A stretch of DNA of 64,000 nt from Salinicola lusitanus (GTDB lineage Bacteria > Pseudomonadota > Gammaproteobacteria > Pseudomonadales > Halomonadaceae). Position numbers and translations under genes: made by a program. The notes below the pieces were generated by a model, which worked only from the letters and a program-made list of their open reading frames with translations, was not told where the DNA came from and did no database searches. Below, piece by piece: positions 43,257-52,548 of the stretch; position 1 is the stretch's first letter; every line of letters begins with the position of its first letter. Where the stretch lies: NCBI RefSeq assembly GCF_003206045.1, contig NZ_PZJM01000006.1, positions 242,781 to 306,780 on the forward strand, written 5' to 3'.

Positions 43257-44204
43257 CTATATCAGCGCCAGCCACTTCAGCAGGAAGAGCCCCAGGCTCA
43301 AGCTGAACATGGAGGCGAAGGTGGTGATGACGATGATGTTGGCGGCCAGCTTGTCGTTGGCCTTGAACGCCTTGGCCATGACGAAGCTGGCCGCCGCCCC
43401 GGGGCAGCCCAGGTAAAGGAACAGGATCCCCAGGGCGGGCCCCCGGATGCCCATGGCAAGTGCCCCGGCAATCCCGAGCAGTGGAACCCAGACCAGCTTC
43501 CACAGGCTGGCATCGAGAGCGATGCTGCTGCTGCGCTTGAACGCGCTGACCGATAGCGTGCCGCCGATGCAGATCAATCCCAACGGCAGCGACATGCCGG
43601 CAAGATAGCCGCCTGAGGTCATGGCCCAGCCGGGCAGCTCGATGCCCGACAGCGCCACCGGAATGGCGAAGACCACGCTCAGGATCAGGGGGTTTTTGGC
43701 CAGGTTCTTGGCCAGGCTGCGGAAGTCGGTGGCGATCTGGTCGCTGTAGAACGACAGGATGAAGACCGAAAAGACGTTGTAGATGACGATGACAGCACCG
43801 GCCAGCACGCCACCGACGGAGAGACCGTAGTCACCGTATTGGCCGGCGGCCAGCGCCAGTCCGACGATACCGTTGTTGGCCCGGAACGCCCCCTGGGTGA
43901 AGATGCCGCGCTCTATCCGCGGATGTCGCCAGACCGCCCAGGCCCAGGCGAGGAAGAAGCTGACCACGGTATAGCCGATGAAGTAGCCGATCAGCTCCGG
44001 TTGCAGCGCACGGTTCAGGTCGGCTTTGACAATGCTGAGGAACAGCAGCGCCGGCATGGTGACCTTGAACACCAGCATCGACGCCGTGGTGATGAAATGG
44101 GCGTCGATCCAGCCGATGCGCTTGAGTCCGAGGCCCAAGAAGACCATCAGGAAGACGGGGAGGGTGATCTCCAGCGTGTGGGTAAAGGCGGCCAGCAGCC
44201 CCAT
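43257..44204 (-). CDS. AEC (auxin efflux carrier) family transporter
   Basis: A 315-residue membrane protein of the AEC/BART group with ten helices: TLEITLPVFLMVFLGLGLKRIGWIDAHF, then MLVFKVTMPALLFLSIVKAD and the conserved FRANNGIVGLALAAGQYGDYG block, with CIGGTLSVSAFKRSSSIALDASLWKLVWVPLLGI in the second half. Bacterial members move organic acids such as malate or are uncharacterised. It converges with the aldarate cluster but is on the other strand. A possible 36-residue membrane protein gene lies just upstream on the same strand. Confidence 0.9.
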   Translation of the reverse strand: MGLLAAFTHTLEITLPVFLMVFLGLGLKRIGWIDAHFITTASMLVFKVTMPALLFLSIVKADLNRALQPELIGYFIGYTVVSFFLAWAWAVWRHPRIERGIFTQGAFRANNGIVGLALAAGQYGDYGLSVGGVLAGAVIVIYNVFSVFILSFYSDQIATDFRSLAKNLAKNPLILSVVFAIPVALSGIELPGWAMTSGGYLAGMSLPLGLICIGGTLSVSAFKRSSSIALDASLWKLVWVPLLGIAGALAMGIRGPALGILFLYLGCPGAAASFVMAKAFKANDKLAANIIVITTFASMFSLSLGLFLLKWLALI

Positions 44205-44207
44205 CGT

Positions 44208-44318
44208 TCACTCTCCGCCGCGTACCAGCCAGAAGCCGACGATTAGCGCGGCGATCAGCAGGGCCCAGAATAATCGGTTACGCAAACGCGTATCGCGATG
44301 GGATCCTTTGCGAGACAC
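44208..44318 (-). CDS. Possible small single-pass membrane protein
   Basis: A 36-residue open frame from a GTG at 44318, stopping three bases before the AEC transporter ATG. The product is a basic N-terminus (SRKGSHRDTRLRNR) and one hydrophobic helix (LFWALLIAALIVGFWLV) ending RGGE. AAGGA lies nine bases before the start. Tight spacing to the AEC gene and positive-inside design favour a real gene. I know of no matching family, so this is tentative. Confidence 0.45.
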   Translation of the reverse strand: MSRKGSHRDTRLRNRLFWALLIAALIVGFWLVRGGE

Positions 44319-44431
44319 AGTACAATCCTTTTTGGCAAACGCTTCGAACGCGCGTTCGACGAGCGTGTCGACGATAACGTCGGCAAGATGAAGCGGTAAA
44401 AATGTATAGCCGATAGTCTAAGGGAATTTGG

Positions 44432-45238
44432 ATGTCGATGCTGCCTTATCCACTGGTCTTCGCCCACGCCAACGGCTTCACTGGCGCCAGTTATCGGACG
44501 CTGCTGTCGCCGTTGTCAGAGCGTTTCGCACTGCATCCGTTGGATCGTCTGGCTCACGACCCTCGCTATCCGGTCGGACGCAACTGGCTGGCGCTTCGCG
44601 AGGAGTATCTCGCCGCAATCGAGCCGCTGGCAGCGCCGGTCGTGGCCGTGGGTCACTCCATGGGCGGGGTGTTGTCGATCATGGCTGCGGCCAAGGCGCC
44701 ACAACGTTTCCGGGCCGTGGTGGCGCTGGATCCTCCGCTGCTGCTCGGGCGCGACGCCTGGATGTTGAAGGCCGCCAAGCTGACAGGGTTCGTCGACCGG
44801 GTGACGCCGGCGGGCAAGACGCTGAAACGCCGCGAGACCTGGCCCAGCCGCGACGCCATGGCGGCGGCACTGCGTCGCCGCTCGCTGTTTCAGCGCTTCA
44901 CCGAGACTGCCATGAGCGACTACGTCACCGGGGCTACCACGATCGACGATGACAGCGGCGCCGCCAGTTTGCGATATGCGCCCCGAACCGAAGCGGCCGT
45001 GTTTCGCCACCTGCCCGATCATCTGACGTCGGTGCTGCGCAAGCTCACCGTGCCGCTGACGGTGATCGCCGGTGAGCAGTCCGACCTGCTGACGCCCGTT
45101 CGGCGACGCTCGCTCGAGCGGTTGGGCATTCGACTTCGCTGCGTACCCGGGGGGCACATGTTCCCGTTCGAACAACCGGAAGCCACTCGCGAGGCGATCG
45201 TCAGGGCCGTTGGCGAGATGTTGGGAGAGAGCGCGTGA
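44432..45238 (+). CDS. Alpha/beta hydrolase (first of pair)
   Basis: A 268-residue serine hydrolase of the alpha/beta fold. The oxyanion region is FAHANGFTGASYRTL, the nucleophile elbow VGHSMGG with Ser76, and the C-terminal histidine sits in VPGGHMFPFEQP. Members beginning HANGF are widespread and mostly uncharacterised esterases or lipases. AGGGA precedes the ATG. Its stop codon overlaps the next gene's GTG by four bases, making a coupled operon with a second hydrolase and a patatin. Confidence 0.88.
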   Translation: MSMLPYPLVFAHANGFTGASYRTLLSPLSERFALHPLDRLAHDPRYPVGRNWLALREEYLAAIEPLAAPVVAVGHSMGGVLSIMAAAKAPQRFRAVVALDPPLLLGRDAWMLKAAKLTGFVDRVTPAGKTLKRRETWPSRDAMAAALRRRSLFQRFTETAMSDYVTGATTIDDDSGAASLRYAPRTEAAVFRHLPDHLTSVLRKLTVPLTVIAGEQSDLLTPVRRRSLERLGIRLRCVPGGHMFPFEQPEATREAIVRAVGEMLGESA

Positions 45239-46116
45239 GACCGACAGAAACGGTATTGGGAGAAGGGCGACTGGCGGCATTGAGCTGGGGCGACGAAACC
45301 GCGCCGACCTGGGTGGCCCTGCATGGCTGGCTAGACAATGCCGCGTCCTTCGCTCGCCTGGCGCCGGCGCTGGTCAACGAGCTGGGCATCCGTCTGGTGG
45401 CGCTGGACTTGCCGGGGCATGGTCATTCGCCGCATCGCGGCGAGCGCGCCGACTACCCGCTGTGGGGCTACGTCCCCGACGTGCTCGAGGCGCTGGATGG
45501 GTTGAATCTACGCGCCGCGACGCTGGTCGGCCACTCGATGGGTGCGGGGGTCGCCAGCCTGCTCGCCGCGGCGATGCCGGCGCGAGTGGAGCGGCTGGTG
45601 CTGATCGACGGGCTCGCCTCGACCACCAACGAACCGGCCGAAACGGTGGCACAGCTGCAGGCGGCGCTGGGGGCACGCGCTCGGTCGCGCGGCGATACTG
45701 GCGGCTATCCCAGCGTGGAAGACGCCGTCGCCGCGCGGGTTCGGGGCGGAGTCACCCCGATCGATGCGGATACCGCGCGGCCCATCGTCGAGCGGAACCT
45801 GGCGAGAGCGCAGGATGGGCGCTATCGCTGGCGCACCGACCGGCGCTTGACCTGGCCATCGCTGCTGCGTTGGACGCCGGACCAGATGCTTGAGACGGTC
45901 GCCGCGATTCGGGCACCGGTATTGCTGTTACAGGCCACGGGCGGGGTGTTGACCCAGCGGCCGCACCTCGGCGATGCCTGTCGTCGGCTCGCCAGGCTCG
46001 AACGACGCATCGTCTCCGGCGGTCATCATCTGCATCTGGAACGAATCAGAGTGGCGCAGGTGACGGACGAAATCGTACGCTGGCATCAATCGACCGTCGG
46101 GGAGTGCGTGTCATGA
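45235..46116 (+). CDS. Alpha/beta hydrolase (second of pair)
   Basis: A 293-residue alpha/beta hydrolase, distinct from its neighbour: ALHGWLDNAASFARLAPAL at the oxyanion strand, nucleophile VGHSMGAG with Ser101, and a C-terminal SGGHHLHLE histidine. It resembles the HGWLDN group of serine hydrolases, which includes human SERHL/MEST-like proteins; substrate unknown. It begins at a GTG (45235) overlapping the previous stop codon and ends overlapping the next start by four bases. Confidence 0.88.
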   Translation: MRPTETVLGEGRLAALSWGDETAPTWVALHGWLDNAASFARLAPALVNELGIRLVALDLPGHGHSPHRGERADYPLWGYVPDVLEALDGLNLRAATLVGHSMGAGVASLLAAAMPARVERLVLIDGLASTTNEPAETVAQLQAALGARARSRGDTGGYPSVEDAVAARVRGGVTPIDADTARPIVERNLARAQDGRYRWRTDRRLTWPSLLRWTPDQMLETVAAIRAPVLLLQATGGVLTQRPHLGDACRRLARLERRIVSGGHHLHLERIRVAQVTDEIVRWHQSTVGECVS

Positions 46117-47189
46117 AACCTCGAGTCTCGTTGGTATTGGGCAGTGGTGGTGCGCGGGGCTATGCGCATATCGGCGTGATCGAGGAACTCGAGGCACGAG
46201 GCTACGAGATCGCCTCGATCTCCGGTTGCTCGATGGGGGCCCTGATCGGTGGCATCCATGCCGCCGGCCAGCTCGATGCCTATCGCGACTGGGTCTGTAA
46301 GCTCGACTATTTCGATGTGCTGCGACTGGTCGACATCACCTGGAGCGCCATGGGCGCGATGCGCGCCGGCAAGGTGATGACCAAGCTGGAGTCACTGGTC
46401 GGCGACATCCGCATCGAGGATCTGCCGATGCCGTTCACCGCCGTGGCGACGGACCTGGGGCGGCAGCGCGAAGTGTGGTTCCAGAGCGGGCCGCTGCTGC
46501 GGGCGATCCGTGCCTCGATCGCGGTACCGGGAATCATCACCCCGGTCCAGGAAAACGGCCACGTCCTGGTCGACGGCGGGCTGCTGAACCCGCTCCCGAT
46601 CATCCCCACGGTGTCGGTCGACGCGGATCTGGTGCTGGCGGTCAACGCCACCGCCCAGACGCCGCGGCCGGTGACGCTGGAGGAGTTGCTGCCGGCCGAC
46701 CAGGCAGCCCAGGAACACGCCCGCGAGATCGAGCGCGAGGCCGAGGGCAAGAGCTTCAGCGGCTGGCTGAAGAACGTGCGTACGCGGGTCCAGGGCATGG
46801 TCTCCTCGTTCAGCGACGAGGAGGAAGCCTCCGAGAACGTCAGTTGGTCGAGCCAGACCGAGCGCGCCTGGAGCAAGCTGGACATGATGCTGGCCTCGTT
46901 CGATATCACCCAGGCCGCGCTGGCCAAGTACAAGGTCGCCGGTTATCCACCCGATATCCTGATCGACGTGCCCAAGAGCGTCTGCGGAGCCTACGAGTTC
47001 CATCGGGCGGAGGCGCTGATCGAGCTGGGGCGCTATCTCACCGCCCAGGCCCTGGATCGCCATGAGCGCCAGCGTGACCGGACCATGGTGGCCGGTGAGC
47101 CAGTCGACGGCCGCCGCCATCCTTCCAGTAGCGGCGACCCCCAGGGGCGGTTGCCGCTGCCGCTGTCGTCGCCCAAGCGGCACGGTTGA
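46113..47189 (+). CDS. Patatin-like phospholipase, RssA type
   Basis: A 358-residue patatin-fold hydrolase with a Ser-Asp dyad: glycine-rich loop GSGGARG (10-16), nucleophile GCSMG with Ser40 and DGG with Asp154. N-terminal two-thirds track E. coli RssA (VIEELEARGYEIASISGCSMGALIGGIHAAG, LPMPFTAVATDL, AIRASIAVPGIITPV). The C-terminal 150 residues add a helical part and a basic Arg/Pro-rich tail. The ATG at 46113 overlaps the upstream stop (ATGA). Three coupled lipid or ester hydrolases suggest a shared membrane-lipid or storage-ester role; that is inference. Confidence 0.9.
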   Translation: MKPRVSLVLGSGGARGYAHIGVIEELEARGYEIASISGCSMGALIGGIHAAGQLDAYRDWVCKLDYFDVLRLVDITWSAMGAMRAGKVMTKLESLVGDIRIEDLPMPFTAVATDLGRQREVWFQSGPLLRAIRASIAVPGIITPVQENGHVLVDGGLLNPLPIIPTVSVDADLVLAVNATAQTPRPVTLEELLPADQAAQEHAREIEREAEGKSFSGWLKNVRTRVQGMVSSFSDEEEASENVSWSSQTERAWSKLDMMLASFDITQAALAKYKVAGYPPDILIDVPKSVCGAYEFHRAEALIELGRYLTAQALDRHERQRDRTMVAGEPVDGRRHPSSSGDPQGRLPLPLSSPKRHG

Positions 47190-47307
47190 AGACACGGCAG
47201 GGCCGCCTGGGTGAGTCGTGCGTCGCGCGAGTTCGCCCTTCCTCGAGCCCAATCTCGATCCAGGTCTCTGTTTCGCCGCGCGCTCCCTGGGCGTCCCAGG
47301 TGACGAT

Positions 47308-47880
47308 TCAGCGGCTTGAATCGGCCCGGGTGCGCAGCAGGACATAGAGCGCGCCGGTGCCGCCGTCGATCTCGCTGGCGGAGCAGAAAGCGATCACTCG
47401 CGACCAGTTCTTGAGCCAGGCATTGACGTGGCTCTTGATCACCGGGTAGTCCGCGCCGCTGCCGCGATAGCCACGGGCCTTGCCATGGACCACCAGCACG
47501 CAGCGGACCCGGTTGGCGATGGCGTCGTCGATGAACGATTCGAGTTCGAGGCGCGCCTCGTCGAGGGTGTGGCCGTGGAGGTCGAGTCCGCCTTCCCAGG
47601 CGATATGGCCCCGCTTGAGTTTGGCAAAGGTGCGCGGGGGGAGGTCGGGGATCGCGAATTCCAGCCGCTGGTGCGGTGTGACGGCCTCGACGCCACCGTC
47701 GGAGAGCTGGGACTGCACCACCGGCGGAGCCTGTTCGGCGGCTTCACGGCGGATATCGGCGTTGATGTCGTTGCGGCGCGGCTTGCCGACGGCGGCGCGA
47801 TTGACGCTGAGCCGCCTGACGCCGGCCGCTTTCAGCGCGTCGCGGAACGCATTTTGATCGTCATCGTCGCCTGAAGTCAT
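47308..47880 (-). CDS. smrB: Smr domain protein (SmrB/YfcN type)
   Basis: A 190-residue protein with a C-terminal Smr domain: LDLHGHTLDEARLELESFIDDAIANRVRCVLVVHGKARG near residues 98-140, with the catalytic-type DLHG and HGKG-like loop (here HGKARG). E. coli SmrB is an endonuclease that cuts mRNA at collided ribosomes; this protein also keeps the N-terminal pre-Smr style (RLSVNRAAVGK, FAKLKRGHIAWEGG). GGAGG precedes the ATG at 47880. It is divergent from prmB, the arrangement also seen in E. coli (yfcN next to prmB). Confidence 0.88.
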   Translation of the reverse strand: MTSGDDDDQNAFRDALKAAGVRRLSVNRAAVGKPRRNDINADIRREAAEQAPPVVQSQLSDGGVEAVTPHQRLEFAIPDLPPRTFAKLKRGHIAWEGGLDLHGHTLDEARLELESFIDDAIANRVRCVLVVHGKARGYRGSGADYPVIKSHVNAWLKNWSRVIAFCSASEIDGGTGALYVLLRTRADSSR

Positions 47881-48067
47881 GACCGTGGAACCTCCGCTTG
47901 CCATCGTCGTGTCGGCTGGAATCGTCGCGCGGCGCAAAGGGTAAACGATTCCAGGCTTCATGGCTTGTCTGCGGGGAGCGGTAGGCGATGAATCAGCCCG
48001 GCTGTGAACCCGCCACCCTTGAGGGTACAATCGTCGTCCGTTTTTCAGCCTGATGCGAGTCCCGTCC

Positions 48068-49024
48068 ATGCCCCGTTTGCCGTCGACCCTGACGCTAGCC
48101 GACGATGCCATCGTCGCCGATCTGTTCAGCGTGCGGGACTGCCTGCGTTGGGCAACCAGCGAATTCCACGCCCACCGCCTCCATTTCGGCCACGGCACCG
48201 ACAGCGCCTGGGACGAAGCGGTGGCGCTGGTGCTGGGGGCGCTGCATCTGCCTTGGGACGTCGACCCGGCGGTGCTCGATTCGCGGCTTCTGGGCGTCGA
48301 ACGCGAACGCATCGTGGCACTGGTCAGGACTCGCATCGAGACGCGCCAGCCGCTGCCTTACCTGATCGGCGAGGCGTTTTTCGCCGGCTTCCCGTTCGAG
48401 GTCGACGAACGAGTGCTGATTCCACGTTCGCCGACGGCGGAGCTGATCGAACAGGGGTTCTCGGCCTGGTTCGACGACAGGCCCCCGGCTCGCGTCCTCG
48501 ATCTCTGTACCGGCTCCGGCTGCATGGGCATCGCCACCGCGCTTCACCTGCCGACCTGCGAGGTGGACCTGGTCGATATCAGCGTCGACGCGCTCGACGT
48601 GGCCAAGGCCAATATCGTGCGCCACGACGTCGGCCGGCGCGTGCGTGCCGTGGCCTCCGACCTGTTCGAGGGCGTCGCCGGGCAGCGCTACGACCTGATC
48701 GTCAGCAACCCGCCCTATGTCGACAGTCGCGATCTGGCAGCGATGCCGGCGGAGTATCGCCACGAACCCGACCTGGCGCTGGGCGCCGGTCGAGACGGTC
48801 TCGACATCGTGCGACGCATCCTGCGCGAGGCGCGGGCCTATCTGAACGACGGCGGTATGCTGATCGTCGAGGTCGGCAATTCTCAGCACCACCTCGAGGC
48901 GGCCTTTCCGACGGTGCCGTTTCTCTGGCTCGAGTTCGAGCGCGGGGGCGAAGGCGTTTTCGCACTCAGTGCCGAGGATCTCGATACCTACGCGGATGTT
49001 TTCGCCGCTTCCCAAGCGCGCTGA
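48068..49024 (+). CDS. prmB: 50S ribosomal protein uL3 N5-glutamine methyltransferase
   Basis: Methylates a glutamine of ribosomal protein L3 using S-adenosylmethionine. The 318-residue protein parallels E. coli PrmB: LRWATSEFHAHRLHFGHGTDSAWDEAVALVL, VDERVLIPRSPTAELI, motif I VLDLCTGSGCMGIATAL, the NPPY active site at 214-217 and EYRHEPDLALGAGRDGLDIVRRIL. An in-frame ATG at 48053 would add five residues; neither has a clear ribosome site. aroC follows 33 bases downstream, the same order as in E. coli. Confidence 0.95.
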   Translation: MPRLPSTLTLADDAIVADLFSVRDCLRWATSEFHAHRLHFGHGTDSAWDEAVALVLGALHLPWDVDPAVLDSRLLGVERERIVALVRTRIETRQPLPYLIGEAFFAGFPFEVDERVLIPRSPTAELIEQGFSAWFDDRPPARVLDLCTGSGCMGIATALHLPTCEVDLVDISVDALDVAKANIVRHDVGRRVRAVASDLFEGVAGQRYDLIVSNPPYVDSRDLAAMPAEYRHEPDLALGAGRDGLDIVRRILREARAYLNDGGMLIVEVGNSQHHLEAAFPTVPFLWLEFERGGEGVFALSAEDLDTYADVFAASQAR

Positions 49025-49057
49025 TTGCGAGCTTTTACCCTTTTCTGAGGATCGCGC

Positions 49058-50149
49058 ATGTCCGGCAACACCTTCGGCAAACTGTTCACCGTCACCACTT
49101 TCGGTGAGAGTCACGGCCCCGCGCTGGGCGCCATCGTCGATGGCTGTCCGCCGGGACTCGAGATCGGCGAAGCGGACCTTCAGGTCGATCTGGACCGCCG
49201 TCGCCCCGGCTCCTCGCGTCATACTACCCAGCGCCGGGAGCCCGACCAGGTGAAGATCCTCTCCGGGGTGTTCGAGGGCAGGACCACCGGCACGCCGATC
49301 GGGCTGTTGATCGAGAACACCGACCAGCGCTCCAAGGACTACTCCAAGATCGCGGAGCAATTCCGGCCGGCGCACGCCGACTACACCTACCATCACAAGT
49401 ACGGCATCCGCGACTATCGGGGTGGCGGACGCTCCAGCGCTCGCGAGACCGCGATGCGGGTGGCCGCCGGCGCCATCGCCAAGGCCTGGCTGGCGCAACA
49501 GGGCATCCGGGTGCGCGGCTACATGAGCCAGCTCGGGCCGATCGAGCTCGACTTCAAGAGCTGGGAGGGGGTGGACGACAACCCGTTCTTCTGTCCCGAT
49601 CCGGACAGGCTCCCGGAGCTCGAGGCCTACATGGATCAGCTGCGCCGTGACCAGGATTCGGTCGGCGCGAGAATCACCGTGGTTGCCGAGGGTGTACCGG
49701 TGGGGCTGGGCGAGCCGGTCTTCGACCGTCTGGATGCCGACCTCGCCCACGCCCTGATGGGCATCAATGCGGTGAAGGGCGTCGAGATCGGCGATGGCTT
49801 CGGTGTCGTGGCGCAACGGGGCAGCGAACACCGCGACGAGATGACGCCCGAAGGCTTTCTCTCCAATCATGCCGGTGGCATTCTCGGTGGGATCTCCAGC
49901 GGCCAGCCGATCGTCGCGCATCTGGCGCTGAAGCCGACCTCCAGCATCACCCGGCCGGGGCGTTCCATCGACGTGCACGGCGAGCCGGTGGAGGTGGTCA
50001 CCAAGGGCCGTCACGACCCCTGCGTCGGCATCCGCGCCACACCGATCGCCGAGGCGATGATGGCGCTGACGCTGATCGATCACCTGCTGCGCCACCGGGG
50101 GCAGAACGGCGACGTCCGCATCGATACGCCACGCCTCGGCCAGCGCTGA
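49058..50149 (+). CDS. aroC: Chorismate synthase
   Basis: Last shikimate-pathway enzyme: forms chorismate from 5-enolpyruvylshikimate 3-phosphate with reduced FMN. The 363 residues show all family signatures: [98 protein letters not shown], and [29 protein letters not shown] precedes the ATG. It sits in a prmB-aroC transcript and feeds the tryptophan genes at the right end. Confidence 0.97.
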   Translation: MSGNTFGKLFTVTTFGESHGPALGAIVDGCPPGLEIGEADLQVDLDRRRPGSSRHTTQRREPDQVKILSGVFEGRTTGTPIGLLIENTDQRSKDYSKIAEQFRPAHADYTYHHKYGIRDYRGGGRSSARETAMRVAAGAIAKAWLAQQGIRVRGYMSQLGPIELDFKSWEGVDDNPFFCPDPDRLPELEAYMDQLRRDQDSVGARITVVAEGVPVGLGEPVFDRLDADLAHALMGINAVKGVEIGDGFGVVAQRGSEHRDEMTPEGFLSNHAGGILGGISSGQPIVAHLALKPTSSITRPGRSIDVHGEPVEVVTKGRHDPCVGIRATPIAEAMMALTLIDHLLRHRGQNGDVRIDTPRLGQR

Positions 50150-50187
50150 CGCATCCGGGCTGGCGCGCCCGGTGACGCGTGGTGTGC

Positions 50188-51483
50188 TCAGGAGCGCGGG
50201 TCGGCGTCGTCCTTCTCGCTCCTCTCTTGCCGTTCTCCCTGGGTCTTCGCTTCCTCGTCCGCTGCTTGGCGCTCCTTGACCTTGCGCTGGCGAAGCTGCT
50301 GGCGATAGCCGTAGGTCGCGCTGCGGATCGTTTCGTCGCTCTCCAGGCTCGACCCCAGGGCGCCGGCGACGGTGGCCACCGAGGCGGCGAGCCAGGCCAG
50401 GGCAGGGAAGTTGAGCCAGTTGATCGATTGGCCAACCGTCGTCTCCAGCAGGTTGGCAGGGACGAACAGGATCACCGCCGCCAGAAACAGGGCGAACAGG
50501 ATGACGTAATAGCAGGCAACGCCCGCTGTCAGCGTTAGCACCGTGGTCAGATTGTAGAAGCCCGTCAGGCGGTTCGATCCGCTGTATCGCCTGGGTTCCC
50601 ACAGGCCGTGATCGAGTATCAGCCAGGTCACCATCGCTGCCATGGCGGCGATCATCAGAATCACGAAACGGTAGAGCTCGTAGGCGGCGCTGAGTTTCCA
50701 CAGCGAGGGAAAAATCAGGCCGTAGGCGCCAGTGGCGAAGGCCACCGCGATGACGCGGCGGAAGGCGGGCAGGATGGTCCAGGGGCGATTGGCCCGCACC
50801 ATGCCGCCGAGCAGTTTGGCGTACCCCCGCCACTTGGCGGCGCTGACGAAGCGCACATCGACATGCTTCTCGTGCTCATCGGAAGGCGTGATCCTCTGGA
50901 TTGGGACCAGTCGCTCGGAGAGCCGCCAACCCATCAGCTCGCGTGAATTGCGATTGCGAATCCCGCTCCGTTCACGGGCCTCTCGCCCCTGCTCGAGATG
51001 CTGCTGCTGACGCTCGCGCTCTTCCCCATCGCTGCCGTGATGCATCTCGTTGACCAGATGCAGGATCGCTTCCCTTAGCCGCCGCCTGAGCGGCGAAATG
51101 CCCAGCGCGGGCTGCGAGATGATCGCCACGCCCAGATTCTCGCTGGCTTCCGCCAGTGTCAGGCGGTCATCGCGGAAGAGCGGCAGGTCGGTAATGCAGA
51201 CCACGTAGTGCCAGCCGTGGTCACGCTTGATCCGCTCTGCCTGATCGATGACGTTGTCCGTCGAATCCTCGGCCCCGATCAGTGCGTCGGTGACGCACTC
51301 CACCCGCCACCGATGACGATCATCGGTGTGACGCTCGAGCAGTTCGGACAGCTCGTCGGTGATCAGGCCGGCGACCCGCTCCGGCAGCTCCGGTGCCGGG
51401 ACCAGGCCCAGGCGCAATACATCCTCGCAACGCGCCTCCCGTGTCGTCGATTCCTGCGATCCATCCCCATGGTCCTGCGCCAT
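50188..51483 (-). CDS. Uncharacterised membrane protein with soluble N-terminal domain
   Basis: A 431-residue protein I cannot assign. Residues 1-125 are soluble, with an alpha/beta look (VECVTDALIGAEDSTDNVIDQAERIKRDHGWHYVVCITDLPLF, then ENLGVAIISQPALGI), followed by a charged linker (MHHGSDGEERERQQQHLEQGREARERSG), four to six membrane helices (about 230-385) and a charged tail (QLRQRKVKERQAADEEAKTQGERQERSEKD). Similar proteins in actinobacteria and halomonads have been labelled as folate enzymes by name only; I see no such active site. AGGAG precedes the ATG at 51483. It converges with aroC. Confidence 0.75.
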   Translation of the reverse strand: MAQDHGDGSQESTTREARCEDVLRLGLVPAPELPERVAGLITDELSELLERHTDDRHRWRVECVTDALIGAEDSTDNVIDQAERIKRDHGWHYVVCITDLPLFRDDRLTLAEASENLGVAIISQPALGISPLRRRLREAILHLVNEMHHGSDGEERERQQQHLEQGREARERSGIRNRNSRELMGWRLSERLVPIQRITPSDEHEKHVDVRFVSAAKWRGYAKLLGGMVRANRPWTILPAFRRVIAVAFATGAYGLIFPSLWKLSAAYELYRFVILMIAAMAAMVTWLILDHGLWEPRRYSGSNRLTGFYNLTTVLTLTAGVACYYVILFALFLAAVILFVPANLLETTVGQSINWLNFPALAWLAASVATVAGALGSSLESDETIRSATYGYRQQLRQRKVKERQAADEEAKTQGERQERSEKDDADPRS

Positions 51484-51598
51484 GCGCGACAACTCCTCAC
51501 TTTCTGGATTGGCGCCTCTCGAACGAGGGCGTCTCGAATGACTCCACTTCGAACCCGAACCGATCGGGCGTGGCCTTGCAACAGGGCCTGCGACGAGG

Positions 51599-52498
51599 CT
51601 AAGCGTAGCCGCTTCGGGAGGCTTCGGCCGCCCTGATCGTCTCGAGTTCGGCGATCATCGCGCGACCGGCGTTGGAGAGCGTGCGTTCGCGGTGAACCAG
51701 GTAGCCGAGGCGACGCACGATCGGCGGGTGATCCACCGGCAGCACCGCGATGTCGTCGTCGATCAGGCTTTCCGGCAGCACGCTCCAGCCCAGGCCGATG
51801 CTCGCCATCATCTTGAGCGTTTCGAGATAGTTGGTGGACAGCGCCACGTCGATGGAGAGTGCCGCCCGGGTGAAGGAGTTGATCACGATATCGCGGGTAA
51901 AGGTGAGAGGGCCGGGCAGGACCGCGGGATAATCGACGAGATCGGCGAGCGAGAGCGAGTCCCTCGCGGTCAGTGGGTGGTCGGGCGCGGCGAGGAATCG
52001 CAGCTGATCGATCCACACCGGCACCGACTCCACCTGCGGGTAGGGTTGGGGTGAGAGCGTCACCACGGCCAGTTCGATCTCACCGGCGATCACGCCATGA
52101 TAGGCCTGCTCGGAGTCGAGGAAGCGCAGGTCCAGATCGACATCGGGATAGCGCTGGGTGAAGGCCTTGAGCACCGGCGGTAGCCGGTGAAGGCCGACAT
52201 GGTGGCTGGTCGCCAGCGTCAGGTTGCCCTCGACGCTGCCGCTCAGGTTGCTCAAGGTGCGGCGGCTGTCCTCGACCAGCTGCAGGATCTGACGAGCGCG
52301 TGGCAGTAGCAGCCGTCCGGCTTCGGTCAGGCTGACCCGACGATTGATGCGATCGAACAGTTTGGCCCCGGTCTGATACTCCAGTGCGGCGATGCGTTTG
52401 CTGATCGCCGGCTGGGTGAGGTGCAACTGCTCTCCGGCCAGCGAGAACGAGGCCGTGTCGGCGACCGCGATGAAGGCCTGCAGGCTCTGCGTGTCCAT
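51599..52498 (-). CDS. LysR family regulator divergent from leuC
   Basis: A 299-residue LysR-type regulator: winged helix at residues 1-60 (LQAFIAVADTASFSLAGEQLHLTQPAISKRIAALEYQTGAKLFDR) and a periplasmic-binding-like effector domain (SGSVEGNLTLATSHHVGLHRLPPVLKAFTQRYPDVDLDL). It is divergent from leuC with about 195 bases between starts and a dyad at 52549-52576 in the middle. That layout is typical of a regulator controlling its neighbour, so control of leuCDB is inferred. Confidence 0.9.
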   Translation of the reverse strand: MDTQSLQAFIAVADTASFSLAGEQLHLTQPAISKRIAALEYQTGAKLFDRINRRVSLTEAGRLLLPRARQILQLVEDSRRTLSNLSGSVEGNLTLATSHHVGLHRLPPVLKAFTQRYPDVDLDLRFLDSEQAYHGVIAGEIELAVVTLSPQPYPQVESVPVWIDQLRFLAAPDHPLTARDSLSLADLVDYPAVLPGPLTFTRDIVINSFTRAALSIDVALSTNYLETLKMMASIGLGWSVLPESLIDDDIAVLPVDHPPIVRRLGYLVHRERTLSNAGRAMIAELETIRAAEASRSGYA

Positions 52499-52548
52499 GG
52501 CGCGGGGTTCCTGATGATGATTTCGTGAATTCTGTTATGGAATGCAAA

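Noticed and set aside
44409-44416. GCCGATAG resembling a sigma-28 -10 box before the alpha/beta hydrolase gene
   Set aside because: The only -35 candidate (TGAAGCGG) would place the start on or after the ribosome site, and the hydrolase has no link to motility.
48095-50833. A 912-codon open frame on the reverse strand across prmB and aroC
   Set aside because: It is antisense to two well-identified genes, has low-complexity Arg/His/Gly-rich composition and no ribosome site. Long antisense frames are expected at this GC content.
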